Shown here piece after piece: positions 16,369-23,515 of a stretch of DNA of 64,000 nucleotides (positions within the stretch are counted from its first letter, which is position 1; every line of letters begins with the position of its first letter). The translations under genes were made by a program, and so were the position numbers. A model generated the notes under the pieces. It saw only the letters and a list, made by a program, of their open reading frames with translations. It was not told the origin of the DNA and did not search any database. Source of the DNA: Prevotella sp. (GTDB lineage: Bacteria; Bacteroidota; Bacteroidia; Bacteroidales; Bacteroidaceae); contig JAFYYV010000046.1 of assembly GCA_017557405.1 (NCBI GenBank), positions 1-64,000 of the forward strand, given 5' to 3'.

Positions 16369-17427
16369 TTACTTCACCACAAACTTGCGGCCGTCCTTCA
16401 CGTAGATGCCCTTCCTGATTTGACCATTTGACCATTTACTATTTGACAATTTGCGGCCCTGGAGGTCGTAGGTGCTCAGTCCCACGGGATCTTTGCTGGA
16501 ATCGTTAGTCGGTATAGAAATGCCTGCTGGCCTTTCATCCATGCTGTGAATAGAATATCCACCACTTTGAGGGGTAGGAAGGCCGTAGAACCAAGAGGTA
16601 TCATGATGCCACACGACATAAGCCGCCCCAGTCGCAGGACTTATGAGCCACACGTACACACAATACAAGCCATCGTCTACACGATAGAAAAAAGAGTACA
16701 CGCGATTCGGAGAATGCCATCCTATATTTTCGACCTTGAGGGTTCCGTCGTTGAAAGTGATGGTACGGGATGCTGATTCATTTGCTGGCTGTTCGTTTAT
16801 TTCATCTGGCTTGCCGGAATCATGTGTATAGAAAGGGTCTGAAGAGAATTCGCGAACCAAGTTATAACCGTATTCGTATTCCATCCAAAGGGTTTGCATT
16901 TGTCCGGATTCAATCATTGGTCGAATCATGAAATGGTTGGCCAAAGAGCCGAAGTCTTCGAGCCATTGGTCGGAATGTCGACCATCAACCGAGTGCACTT
17001 TCAACAGTCGCTTTGTAGTGTTCTCTCCCTTGCCCTTGTAAGATATATTCACGAGCGTGTCCATAGTTGCATCTACCTCCCATTCCATCCCGTTGTATGT
17101 AATGAAGTGGTCTCCAGCAGAAAGGGTGAAGTCGAAAGCCAAACGTTCCTCGTCTTTTTCAAAGTCATAGATAAATATCTGTTTATCTGCCATCCGATAA
17201 CCATACTGCAGTTTTATCGGGTTATAATATGACCCACTCATACGATAGTCATATATTCTCAAATATTCATTATCGTTTGCACCTTTTTCGGGCATACCAT
17301 GATACTCGGCGATTGTTGGCCAATTATCGCCGTCTTTTATTTCAGCCATAGCCCAACTGTTCTGGGCTTGTATCGCATGAGTGCTTGCAAGCATCAGAGC
17401 GGAAAGGAAAAATAGTTTCGTTTTCAT
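16369..17427 (-). CDS. Secreted protein of unknown function with the shared C-terminal tail
   Basis: 352 residues. The signal peptide (MKTKLFFLSALMLASTHA) is nearly identical to that of the LRR protein at 14603. The middle is unrelated to its neighbours and has no recognised domain. The tail from STYDLQGRKLSNSKW to FVVK is the shared C-terminal cassette. It heads a two-gene unit with the barrel protein. The same ends on different middles suggest exchange or duplication of gene ends in this block. Confidence 0.82.
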   Translation of the reverse strand: MKTKLFFLSALMLASTHAIQAQNSWAMAEIKDGDNWPTIAEYHGMPEKGANDNEYLRIYDYRMSGSYYNPIKLQYGYRMADKQIFIYDFEKDEERLAFDFTLSAGDHFITYNGMEWEVDATMDTLVNISYKGKGENTTKRLLKVHSVDGRHSDQWLEDFGSLANHFMIRPMIESGQMQTLWMEYEYGYNLVREFSSDPFYTHDSGKPDEINEQPANESASRTITFNDGTLKVENIGWHSPNRVYSFFYRVDDGLYCVYVWLISPATGAAYVVWHHDTSWFYGLPTPQSGGYSIHSMDERPAGISIPTNDSSKDPVGLSTYDLQGRKLSNSKWSNGQIRKGIYVKDGRKFVVK

Positions 17428-17465
17428 TGTCGTTTCCTCCTGTTATTCTTTGTTGCAAATTTAGG
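17428..17465 (-). promoter_or_regulatory. Conserved leader/promoter of the second surface-protein operon
   Basis: The -7 box TAAATTTG (17463-17456, minus strand) and AGGAGGAAACGAC ribosome-binding region are the same as in the leader at 15406-15443. A CAATTTTA-like -33 region upstream is poor. Confidence 0.55.
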
Positions 17466-17518
17466 CAAAAGATTTGGAATATGCAATTTTATTGGGGTGA
17501 ATGATTGAAAATAACGAC

Positions 17519-18274
17519 TCAGAAAGCCTTGAACGAGATGCCCGCCATGATGTTGGCGGTCTGCAGATAGGGGTTGGTATGCACTTCGACGAAGATGGGG
17601 AGTTTCGCGAAGCCCAGGCTGAGCTCCTTCTCGGCTCGCAGGGCGGCCATCGTGCAGGCGAAGCCCTCGGTGTCGTAGTTGAGGGCATCGTAGTAGTAGA
17701 GGGCATACTCGTCGCTCCACCGCATGCTGTAGCCGCTCTTGAAGGGCACGACGCCGGCCATGGCCGTGAAGTCGACGCCTCCGAGGCTGAAGGGGATGCC
17801 CAGCTCGATGTAGGTGGAGAAGGCCTGTTTGCCGTCGAGCTTGTAGTCGTTGCCCAGGAAATAGGTGTAGGCTTGCAGGCTTCCGTATTTGCAGGTGTAT
17901 CCGATGTTGCCTTCGAACTGGTGGGCGGTTTGCTGCTTTTTGTAGCCCATGTAGATGTCTTTGTAGGCCACGCCGCTGTTCCAATAGTCGGTGACGCCGA
18001 TGTTGAGGCCGAAGGGTGCACGGTAGCCGATGCTGAGGTCGATTTCGTCGCTCTCGCTGTTGTCGAAGGGCATGCTGCCCCACACGCCCACGTAGGCGCC
18101 TTTCCACGATAGTTCGGCACCGGGTTGGAGTGCTGCGCCACTGAGTTGCTGACCGCGCCACATGTATCGGCTCACGAGGTCGACTTGCAACGATGCCTCC
18201 GGCTTGTCTTGTGCGAATGCCAGTTGGCTGAAGGCTAAAGTGATGATGCCTAATAGGTATTGTTTCTTTGACAT
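17519..18274 (-). CDS. TorF-like putative outer-membrane porin
   Basis: 251 residues with a cleavable signal ending LAFAQ near residue 22. The body is beta-barrel-like: an opening SRYMWRGQQLSGAALQPG strand, repeated aromatic-girdle strands, and a terminal strand ending ISFKAF. SRYMWRG with a following GAELSWKGAYVGVWGS is typical of the TorF-type putative porins of Bacteroidetes and Proteobacteria. It is monocistronic and faces a long repeat-rich intergenic region. Substrate unknown. Confidence 0.8.
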   Translation of the reverse strand: MSKKQYLLGIITLAFSQLAFAQDKPEASLQVDLVSRYMWRGQQLSGAALQPGAELSWKGAYVGVWGSMPFDNSESDEIDLSIGYRAPFGLNIGVTDYWNSGVAYKDIYMGYKKQQTAHQFEGNIGYTCKYGSLQAYTYFLGNDYKLDGKQAFSTYIELGIPFSLGGVDFTAMAGVVPFKSGYSMRWSDEYALYYYDALNYDTEGFACTMAALRAEKELSLGFAKLPIFVEVHTNPYLQTANIMAGISFKAF

Positions 18275-18394
18275 TGAACTTTGTTGTTTGTTGAAATAAT
18301 CATATTATACCACATTCTACTTCTAAAACGAACGGGTATTGCAAATCTTGCATGGGATTTCCAAGTTTTTTAAAAAAAAAATTCGCTTCCCGTT

Positions 18395-18640
18395 TCTGTA
18401 TCCCTTTCGGTACGCGACACAGCACGGACGTTTTTATTTGTTCATGCAATTGCGGTCGTGTACCTACGGCACACCTTAATTATATTGGCCTTGCATTCCA
18501 GCCACGAGGACGTGGCTGGCTATCCCTCTTATGTCCCTACGGGACTTCCTTGGGCATATGATTCCCGAGCTACACATTGCTTTCCCGCTTTGCGACAGCT
18601 ACCGTTGGTTCCCGAGCAAGCTCGCCTACCCGTAGCCTTT
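18395..18640. repeat. Cluster of unrelated small GC-rich hairpins
   Basis: At least four palindromes are packed together: GTATCC/GGTAC near 18398, CCAGCCACG/CGTGGCTGG at 18498-18519 with a 4-base loop, GTCCCTACGGGAC at 18533-18545, and CGAGC/GCTCG at 18613-18624. The block differs in base composition from its AT-rich flanks. It does not look like a tRNA or rRNA remnant. Function unknown; it may be a structured RNA or a dispersed genomic repeat. Confidence 0.45.
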
Positions 18641-18650
18641 CAACCGCAGG

Positions 18651-18755
18651 TCATTTGTGGCCTTTGACACGCTCATTCCATAGCTTTGACAGCGTCATTC
18701 CATAGCTTTGACACGCTCATTTGTGGTCTTTGACAGTTCCATTCCATAGCTTTGA
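18651..18755. repeat. 22-bp-pitch array of 17-bp imperfect palindromes, five units
   Basis: Units start at 18651, 18673, 18695, 18717 and 18739, exactly 22 bp apart. The 17-mers are TCATTTGTGGCCTTTGA, TCATTCCATAGCTTTGA (twice), TCATTTGTGGTCTTTGA and CCATTCCATAGCTTTGA. The spacers are CACGC, CAGCG, CACGC and CAGTT. TCA and TGA mark the dyad ends. Confidence 0.8.
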
Positions 18756-18979
18756 CTTAATGATGAATGATTAACATTTTTTATTGCATCCCATTTGGAT
18801 AAATACAAGAATTTTATTGATGAGTTTTTTTGAAGGCTCAATGGTATGTAAGCGCTTGTTCCACAACGATTTATGGGATCGGAAGGAGTTTTTGAGTATT
18901 TTTTCTCAAAAAAAACTAATTAGAAAAAGAGTATAAAACTTTTATTCAATTTGCGGAAAAAACTCTAGGAAACCTTGCG

Positions 18980-19022
18980 AAGAGCCGTCTGACAGGGTGT
19001 TTCGGCGCATCAGACGGCTCTT
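18980..19022. repeat. 13-bp inverted repeat with 17-nt loop
   Basis: AAGAGCCGTCTGA (18980-18992) is repeated exactly in inverted form as TCAGACGGCTCTT (19010-19022). It could form a stable RNA hairpin. There is no T-run directly after it, so it is not a classic terminator. Confidence 0.7.
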
Positions 19023-19264
19023 GAAAAACTCTGAAAAAACTCTTCAAAACGTCTAAGGAACCTTGGAGTTTAGGAATTATTCTTATCATATTCCTTAATT
19101 TCCGAAATCCTTAGGATGTCAAGATAATTCCGAATTTTGGCCTCTAAAAACGGGCCATTGTTTGAAGCAAACGGGATATTGGCCGAAAAAACGCAAAAAA
19201 TCGACATTTTTGGAAATGGCTGATAATCAGCGACTTCCGTTTTTCTTACATTTTTCAGGCCAAC

Positions 19265-19391
19265 CAAAACGATGCTTTTCGGTTGTCAGAAGCGGCTTTT
19301 AAGACCGTCACCTGTAGCTTCTAAGGCTGTCAAATGCGGCAAGTGAGCGGGTAAGAAGCGGCATCTGACACCCTCAGAAGCCGCTTTTTAC
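19265..19391. repeat. 22-bp-pitch array of 17-bp imperfect palindromes, five clear units plus one degenerate
   Basis: Clear units start at 19287, 19309, 19331, 19353 and 19375; a degenerate one starts at 19265. The 17-mers include TCAGAAGCGGCTTTTAA, TCACCTGTAGCTTCTAA, TCAAATGCGGCAAGTGA, TAAGAAGCGGCATCTGA and TCAGAAGCCGCTTTTTA. The 5-bp spacers are GACCG, GGCTG, GCGGG and CACCC. The geometry is that of the 18651 array but the core sequence differs. Confidence 0.75.
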
Positions 19392-19692
19392 AATTCCTCT
19401 CTTCAAAAGTCGGGACGGAAGAGCACGAAAATCGCTATTTCTCCCTCTATTTCACTCTAGAATGAACGATAAAGTTGACAAGAATTTGTAATAATAATTC
19501 GGAATAATTTAGGGGTGGAAAGGGACATAAATCTTCATAAATAGGAACATAAATGAACCGTACAATCCGTGCCGAAAATGTTTTGCATAAGATTTTTTTG
19601 AAAAAAATGCGGAAAGTGATGCAAGATTTCCGAATTTCCACGTTTTACTAATAAAAAGCAATGGATGATTCACTAATAAATATAATGGAAAT

Positions 19693-20367
19693 ATGAAAAC
19701 TAAACGTTTCAATTGGGCCTATATCATAATAGGTATAGTAGGACTGCTGATGGCCTCGTGTGCTGAGGACGACGAGGATGTGGTGGGAGACCTTATTCCT
19801 CAGAACAACGCACAACCCCCCTCTGAACCGTATAAGCCAGTTGCCATTCCTGAGGGAGAGTTTGAAGGTGTGTGGTTCTCTATCGGAAACTACCAAGAGC
19901 CCGTCGATACGGCCATTATGACTGTGAAGAAAAATGGCAGCATGTCGTTTTCGTCGGTACCCTGTGACTCCATTATCAATTTTTTCGCTAAAACATTATC
20001 CAGAGAGTCGGGGGGGCCACCAACGGAATTTGGGAAGGCTCTTGAAGAGAACTTCAAAAGAACAGCTAAATCTACGATAGAGCCGAGTGCAAGTTTCACT
20101 ATTGTGAACACAGCCAATTCCAACACGTCGCTGTTCTTTGAATTGACCGATGAGAGCAAGACGTTCCCGTTGAGAGGAGAAATCTTGGATTATGTATTCG
20201 ATAAAATGACCATTCGGCTGGCTCCTCGCAAGTCGATAGCTGTTTACGATATCATGAATAAGCAGTGGGGGGTGTTCCTCTATTATGAAAGCGCAGTACT
20301 TCATGACATCATTGATTGGCCTTTTGCCCTTGAATATAAATTCATCACAACGAAGAAAATCAAATAA
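19693..20367 (+). CDS. Lipoprotein of unknown function, first of a tandem pair
   Basis: 224 residues with a lipoprotein signal: hydrophobic IIIGIVGLLMASC with the lipid-attachment Cys at 23, followed by an acidic DDEDVV tether and a P-rich linker. The domain from about residue 53 (GEFEGVWFSIGNYQEPVDTA) to the FITTKKIK terminus is shared with the next gene. No known motif was recognised. The two genes are about 5 bp apart and arose by tandem duplication. Confidence 0.82.
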   Translation: MKTKRFNWAYIIIGIVGLLMASCAEDDEDVVGDLIPQNNAQPPSEPYKPVAIPEGEFEGVWFSIGNYQEPVDTAIMTVKKNGSMSFSSVPCDSIINFFAKTLSRESGGPPTEFGKALEENFKRTAKSTIEPSASFTIVNTANSNTSLFFELTDESKTFPLRGEILDYVFDKMTIRLAPRKSIAVYDIMNKQWGVFLYYESAVLHDIIDWPFALEYKFITTKKIK

Positions 20368-20374
20368 TACAATG

Positions 20375-21037
20375 ATGAAGACTAAACGTTTCAATTGGGA
20401 CTGTATCCTCATGTGTGTAGTGGGGCTGCTCGTGGCCTCGTGTGCTGAGGACGACGGGGATGAGGATACATTTGTTCCGCTGCCTCCCTACTCAGAACCT
20501 TATCCACCAGCCGGCTATCCGTATGCTGGTGAGTTCGAAGGCGTGTGGTATTCCATCGGCAACGACAAAGAACCCATCGACACAGCCTATCTGACCGTGA
20601 AGGAATTTGGCTCTATGTCGTTGTCGTCGATACCCTGCGACTCCCTTATTAGTTATTTTGCCGAGTCATGTCTAAGAAAATATACATGGGAAGTGCCTGA
20701 ATGGAGCGACTTGGACGAGAGATTTAGAAGAACGGCTACATCTACGATAGAGACGAGTAATAGTTTCGTTATGGTGTATAGGGAAGAATCCGACAAGTCG
20801 TTCTATTTCGATTTGCCCGACGATACCATGACATTCCCGATGAGAGCGGAAGTCTTAGATCATACTCTCGAATCGTTGGTCATTGGGCTGGCTCCTCGCA
20901 AGTCGGTAGCCGTATTCGATACCACGACAAATCAATGGGGCGTTTTCCTCTACTATAACAAGGCAATTCTTACTGGTATTCTTGAATGGCGTATAGACTT
21001 GGGATATAAATTCATCACAACGAAGAAAATCAAATAA
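20375..21037 (+). CDS. Lipoprotein of unknown function, second of the tandem pair
   Basis: 220 residues from ATG 20375; an adjacent ATG at 20372 is also possible, and the longer frame overlaps the preceding gene. The lipobox is GLLVASC. Landmarks are shared with the preceding lipoprotein: MKTKRFNW at the N-terminus, GEFEGVWYSIGNDKEPIDTA, GSMSLSSIPCDS, LAPRKSVAVFD, QWGVFLYYNKA and FITTKKIK. The region between these landmarks has diverged considerably. An ECF sigma gene starts 23 bp downstream, so the pair may belong to that regulatory unit. Confidence 0.82.
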   Translation: MKTKRFNWDCILMCVVGLLVASCAEDDGDEDTFVPLPPYSEPYPPAGYPYAGEFEGVWYSIGNDKEPIDTAYLTVKEFGSMSLSSIPCDSLISYFAESCLRKYTWEVPEWSDLDERFRRTATSTIETSNSFVMVYREESDKSFYFDLPDDTMTFPMRAEVLDHTLESLVIGLAPRKSVAVFDTTTNQWGVFLYYNKAILTGILEWRIDLGYKFITTKKIK

Positions 21038-21060
21038 TCGACAAACGACGCTCATAAATA

Positions 21061-21600
21061 GTGACTGACCTCACGCTTGTTCATGATATGAAGAAGGGCG
21101 ACCGGACGGCCATGCGCAGGCTCTACGATCGCTATGCGGGATATGCCTTGGCCGTGGCGTCGAGGTATATCCCTGAGCATGAGGAGGTGAGGGACGTGGT
21201 GCAGGACTCTTTTCTGCGCATGCTGACCCACTTGGAGCAGTTCGACTACAAGGGCGAGGGGTCGCTCAGGGCGTGGGTGGCGCGTGTTGTGGCCAACGAA
21301 GCCATCGACCATGTGCGCCGCAACGAGCGGTTCGCGTTTGTCGACGAGATGCCCGACGATGCTGAAGAGGGCGAGCCCGACGTGGAGCGTGTGCCGCCCG
21401 ACGTGCTGACGCAGATGATTGGGCGGTTGCCTGCGGGCTACAGGGTGGTGTTGAACCTGTTCGTCTTCGAACAAATGCCACACAAGGAGATCGCCCGACG
21501 GTTGGGAATCAAGGAGAACTCGTCGGCCTCGCAGTTCTTCCGAGCGAAACAGATGCTGGCCAAAATGATTAACGATTATTTAAAAACAGAACGGATATGA
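21061..21600 (+). CDS. ECF-type RNA polymerase sigma factor
   Basis: 179 residues from GTG 21061. Region 2 includes RRLYDRYAGYALAVASRYI, VRDVVQDSFLRMLTHLEQF and LRAWVARVVANEAIDHVRR. Region 4 includes RLPAGYRVVLNLFVFEQMPH and KEIARRLGIKENSSASQFFRAK. The spelling ENSSASQFFRAKQML is characteristic of the Bacteroidales ECFs paired with barrel-type partners. The stop overlaps the start of the next gene (ATGA at 21597-21600). Confidence 0.92.
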   Translation: MTDLTLVHDMKKGDRTAMRRLYDRYAGYALAVASRYIPEHEEVRDVVQDSFLRMLTHLEQFDYKGEGSLRAWVARVVANEAIDHVRRNERFAFVDEMPDDAEEGEPDVERVPPDVLTQMIGRLPAGYRVVLNLFVFEQMPHKEIARRLGIKENSSASQFFRAKQMLAKMINDYLKTERI

Positions 21601-22973
21601 GCAAAAAAGATTGGACCGAAAAGCTGCGCGACAGATTGGAGAACCACCAGATGGCGGCTCCCGACGATCTGTGGGCTGGCATCGAGGCTGGTCTTGATGC
21701 CGCCGGGAAGGGTCAGCGTGGCGCTGGCTCCCTCCCTAACGGGGAGGGCGGGGGGAGAGGTCCCCGCAAGCGTAGTGCCGTCGTGACGCAATTGCGCCGA
21801 TGGGGCGTTGCTGCCGCCGTTGCCGCCTTGGCCGTGATGGGATGGCAGTTGACGAAGGATGACGCTGCGGCGCCCGACTCCTCTCTGTCGTCCGTGGAAA
21901 CGATGCAGCCGAAGACGCCGGCAACAGGGCACGAGGATGCGATGCTGGCTAAGGCCGAACCGTCGGTTTCGTCAGCGGCGGATGGCACGAATGCTTCTGT
22001 TTCTAAGGTTGCGAATTTCATGGCTTCTTCTGTTTCTAAAGTCGCGGATGACGCGGAGCATAATGTTGTGACAGACCATAACGTTGTCGTAGACAATAAC
22101 CTCGCGGACAACGCGGAAACGAAAGCCCCCGTTCCTGCGGCTTCGGACCATGCGGACACCCCCTCTGCTACGGATAACAACACATCAGATATCCCCTCAG
22201 CTACGAATCCCTCGGCTCATACTACCCAGCCATCATCGGATTTCGGCAATCAACATTCTCCTACGGAGGGAATAGGGACGAATTCCAACATCCCCCTACG
22301 GGGGGGAGCGAGGGGGACTCGCGCAGCAACCCTCGCCCTCTACGGCACCAACGGCCTGGCCGACAGCAAGAACGCCAATGGGGTGAGGATGGCCGAGCCG
22401 ATGGCGAGCCGATATGCGATGGCCGCCGAGTCGATGAAGCGCGGTGCTCCCACACCCGTCATCTACATGGCCGGATACGAGGAGCGCGAGCAGCATCGGC
22501 AACCGTTCTCTGTTGGCTTGTCGGTGGGCATCCCCATCGGCCAGCGCTGGACGGTCACCACGGGACTCGCCTACACGCAGTTGCATGCCGACTTCCTCAA
22601 GATCATGAACAAGCGGAAGCTGGCTACGGAGCAGGATCTGCAGTACGTGGGTTGTCCGGTGAACCTCAACTACAGCATTCTTCAGACCAAACGGCTGCGG
22701 GCCTACGCTGCCGCGGGCGCACAAATGGACGTGAATGTGAAGGCGAAGAGCGTGACCGAGGGTGTGGAGACGGAGATGAAGAAAGACCGCCTGCAGCTCT
22801 CCACGCAGGCCGCCGTGGGCTTGCAGCTCGACGTCATGCCGCAAGTGGGCGTGTACGTGGAGCCAGGCGTGAAATACTATTTCGACAACAATTCCAACGT
22901 CAGCACATTCTTCAAGGACAAGCCTTGCAACTTCAACCTACAAGTTGGCTTGCGCTGGAATTTTGAACATTGA
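21597..22973 (+). CDS. Sigma-linked membrane protein with N-terminal anti-sigma-like segment and C-terminal beta-barrel
   Basis: 458 residues. The cytoplasmic N-terminus (WTEKLRDRLENHQMAAPDDLWAGIE) resembles the sigma-contacting end of ECF partners. A transmembrane helix lies near 64-82 (GVAAAVAALAVMGW), followed by a long low-complexity S/T/N/D linker. The C-terminal part (about 300-458) is beta-barrel-like: FSVGLSVGIPIGQRWTVTTG, GVYVEPGVKYYF, LQVGLRWNFEH. Two GC-rich palindromic repeats are read in frame (SLPNGEGGGRG and NIPLRGGARGT). The single-chain join of anti-sigma segment and barrel is notable. Translation is coupled to the sigma gene. Confidence 0.82.
   Translation: MSKKDWTEKLRDRLENHQMAAPDDLWAGIEAGLDAAGKGQRGAGSLPNGEGGGRGPRKRSAVVTQLRRWGVAAAVAALAVMGWQLTKDDAAAPDSSLSSVETMQPKTPATGHEDAMLAKAEPSVSSAADGTNASVSKVANFMASSVSKVADDAEHNVVTDHNVVVDNNLADNAETKAPVPAASDHADTPSATDNNTSDIPSATNPSAHTTQPSSDFGNQHSPTEGIGTNSNIPLRGGARGTRAATLALYGTNGLADSKNANGVRMAEPMASRYAMAAESMKRGAPTPVIYMAGYEEREQHRQPFSVGLSVGIPIGQRWTVTTGLAYTQLHADFLKIMNKRKLATEQDLQYVGCPVNLNYSILQTKRLRAYAAAGAQMDVNVKAKSVTEGVETEMKKDRLQLSTQAAVGLQLDVMPQVGVYVEPGVKYYFDNNSNVSTFFKDKPCNFNLQVGLRWNFEH
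21723..21768. repeat. GC-rich palindromic arm in frame in the sigma-linked gene (1)
   Basis: CTCCCTCCC, TAACG and GGGAGGGCGGGGGGAG encode LPNGEGGG in the region before the transmembrane helix. It resembles the Bacteroidetes GC-rich palindrome family seen at 23833 and 25013. Confidence 0.55.
22257..22320. repeat. GC-rich palindromic arms in frame in the sigma-linked gene (2)
   Basis: Two palindromic pieces lie about 20 bp apart: CTCCTACGGAGGG, then CATCCCCCTACGGGGGGG. They are translated as SPTEGIG and NIPLRGGARG in the disordered linker. Their inverted pairing resembles the head/tail arrangement of the elements at 41527 and 44308. Confidence 0.5.
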
Positions 22974-23093
22974 CAATTCTCTTAGTAGTCAAATGAAAAA
23001 GGTTCAGTCAAATGTGAGAGAATTTCAAACGAGAGGACAAGCTTTTTAGAGAACAACTAAAGACCACCAAAATCAGGGGGGAAACATCGAAAA

Positions 23094-23347
23094 TGTAACA
23101 ATGTAACATTGTAACATTGTAACAATAAGGTGGTTCCACTTTTCCCAAATGAGAATTGTATTAAAAACTGAAAGAATTATATAGGTAAAAATAAATTGAA
23201 TATAATAATAGTAATTTTATTATAATATATAATATTTATATTATATATTATAATAACTTATGGTAGAGGAGGGCTTTTTGTACATGTGGAAGGTGCTTAA
23301 TGTTACAATGTTACAAAGTTACAATGTTACAAAATTACAATGTTACA
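23094..23347. repeat. AT-rich core bracketed by inverted TGTAACA/TGTTACA arrays
   Basis: Left array 23094-23126 is made of TGTAACAT units at 8-10 bp pitch. Right array 23301-23347 is made of TGTTACAA units, the inverted form. Between them 23160-23262 is nearly pure A/T with internal dyad symmetry. The element sits between convergent genes ending at 22973 and 23516. The rest of 22974-23093 shows no gene. Confidence 0.7.
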
Positions 23348-23378
23348 AAATGCGCTCCCCTCTTTGTTTCTAACCATG

Positions 23379-23505
23379 CAAAAGACCACAAATGACAGGC
23401 TCAAAGCTATGCAATGAAGTGCTCAAAGCTATGCAATGAGCCCCTCAAAGCTATGCAATGAGCCCCTCAAAGCTATGCTTTGACTCATTCAGATGATAGC
23501 TATGA
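23379..23505. repeat. 22-bp-pitch array of 17-bp palindromes, six units
   Basis: Units start at 23379, 23401, 23423, 23445, 23467 and 23489. Three consecutive units are TCAAAGCTATGCAATGA and the fifth is TCAAAGCTATGCTTTGA, a perfect 17-bp palindrome about its centre. The outer units are degenerate. The spacers are CAGGC, AGTGC, GCCCC, GCCCC and CTCAT. The array ends 10 bp from the stop codon of the convergent minus-strand gene. Confidence 0.85.
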
Positions 23506-23515
23506 GCCTTTATGT

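Larger units (their letters stand above)
18275..19692. other. 1.4-kb non-coding, repeat-rich divergent intergenic region
   Basis: Between the porin (minus) and the lipoprotein pair (plus). It holds a block of small hairpins (18395-18640), two 22-bp-pitch palindrome arrays (18651-18755 and 19265-19391) and a long inverted repeat (18980-19022). Short frames of 60-82 codons exist, but none has a start context, a recognisable motif or conserved domain signs. In 19392-19692 I see only AT-rich DNA leading to the lipoprotein start. Confidence 0.7.

Noticed and set aside
12000-17427. Standard type IX secretion sorting domain on the three tailed proteins
   Set aside because: The shared tail is only about 32 residues and lacks the 70-80-residue beta-sandwich of a type A CTD. 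Described as a short shared C-terminal motif instead.
17424-18161. Long arginine-rich minus-strand frame of 245 codons over the porin gene
   Set aside because: It is an overlapping frame of the porin-coding sequence. The porin frame has the signal peptide and barrel pattern.
18352-18667. Two plus-strand frames of 69 codons each in the hairpin block
   Set aside because: They run through a series of unrelated hairpins, have no ribosome-binding site or signal, and their composition comes from the GC-rich palindromes.
19070-19267. A 65-codon minus-strand frame (MVGLKNVRKTEVADY...)
   Set aside because: It lies between repeat arrays with no promoter or ribosome-binding site. I have a vague impression of similar short frames in Prevotella spacers, which fits a dispersed repeat better than a gene. 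Not enough evidence to call.
23379-23505. CRISPR array
   Set aside because: Unit length 17 with 5-bp spacers is far outside CRISPR dimensions, spacers are not unique 30-mers, and no cas genes are present.
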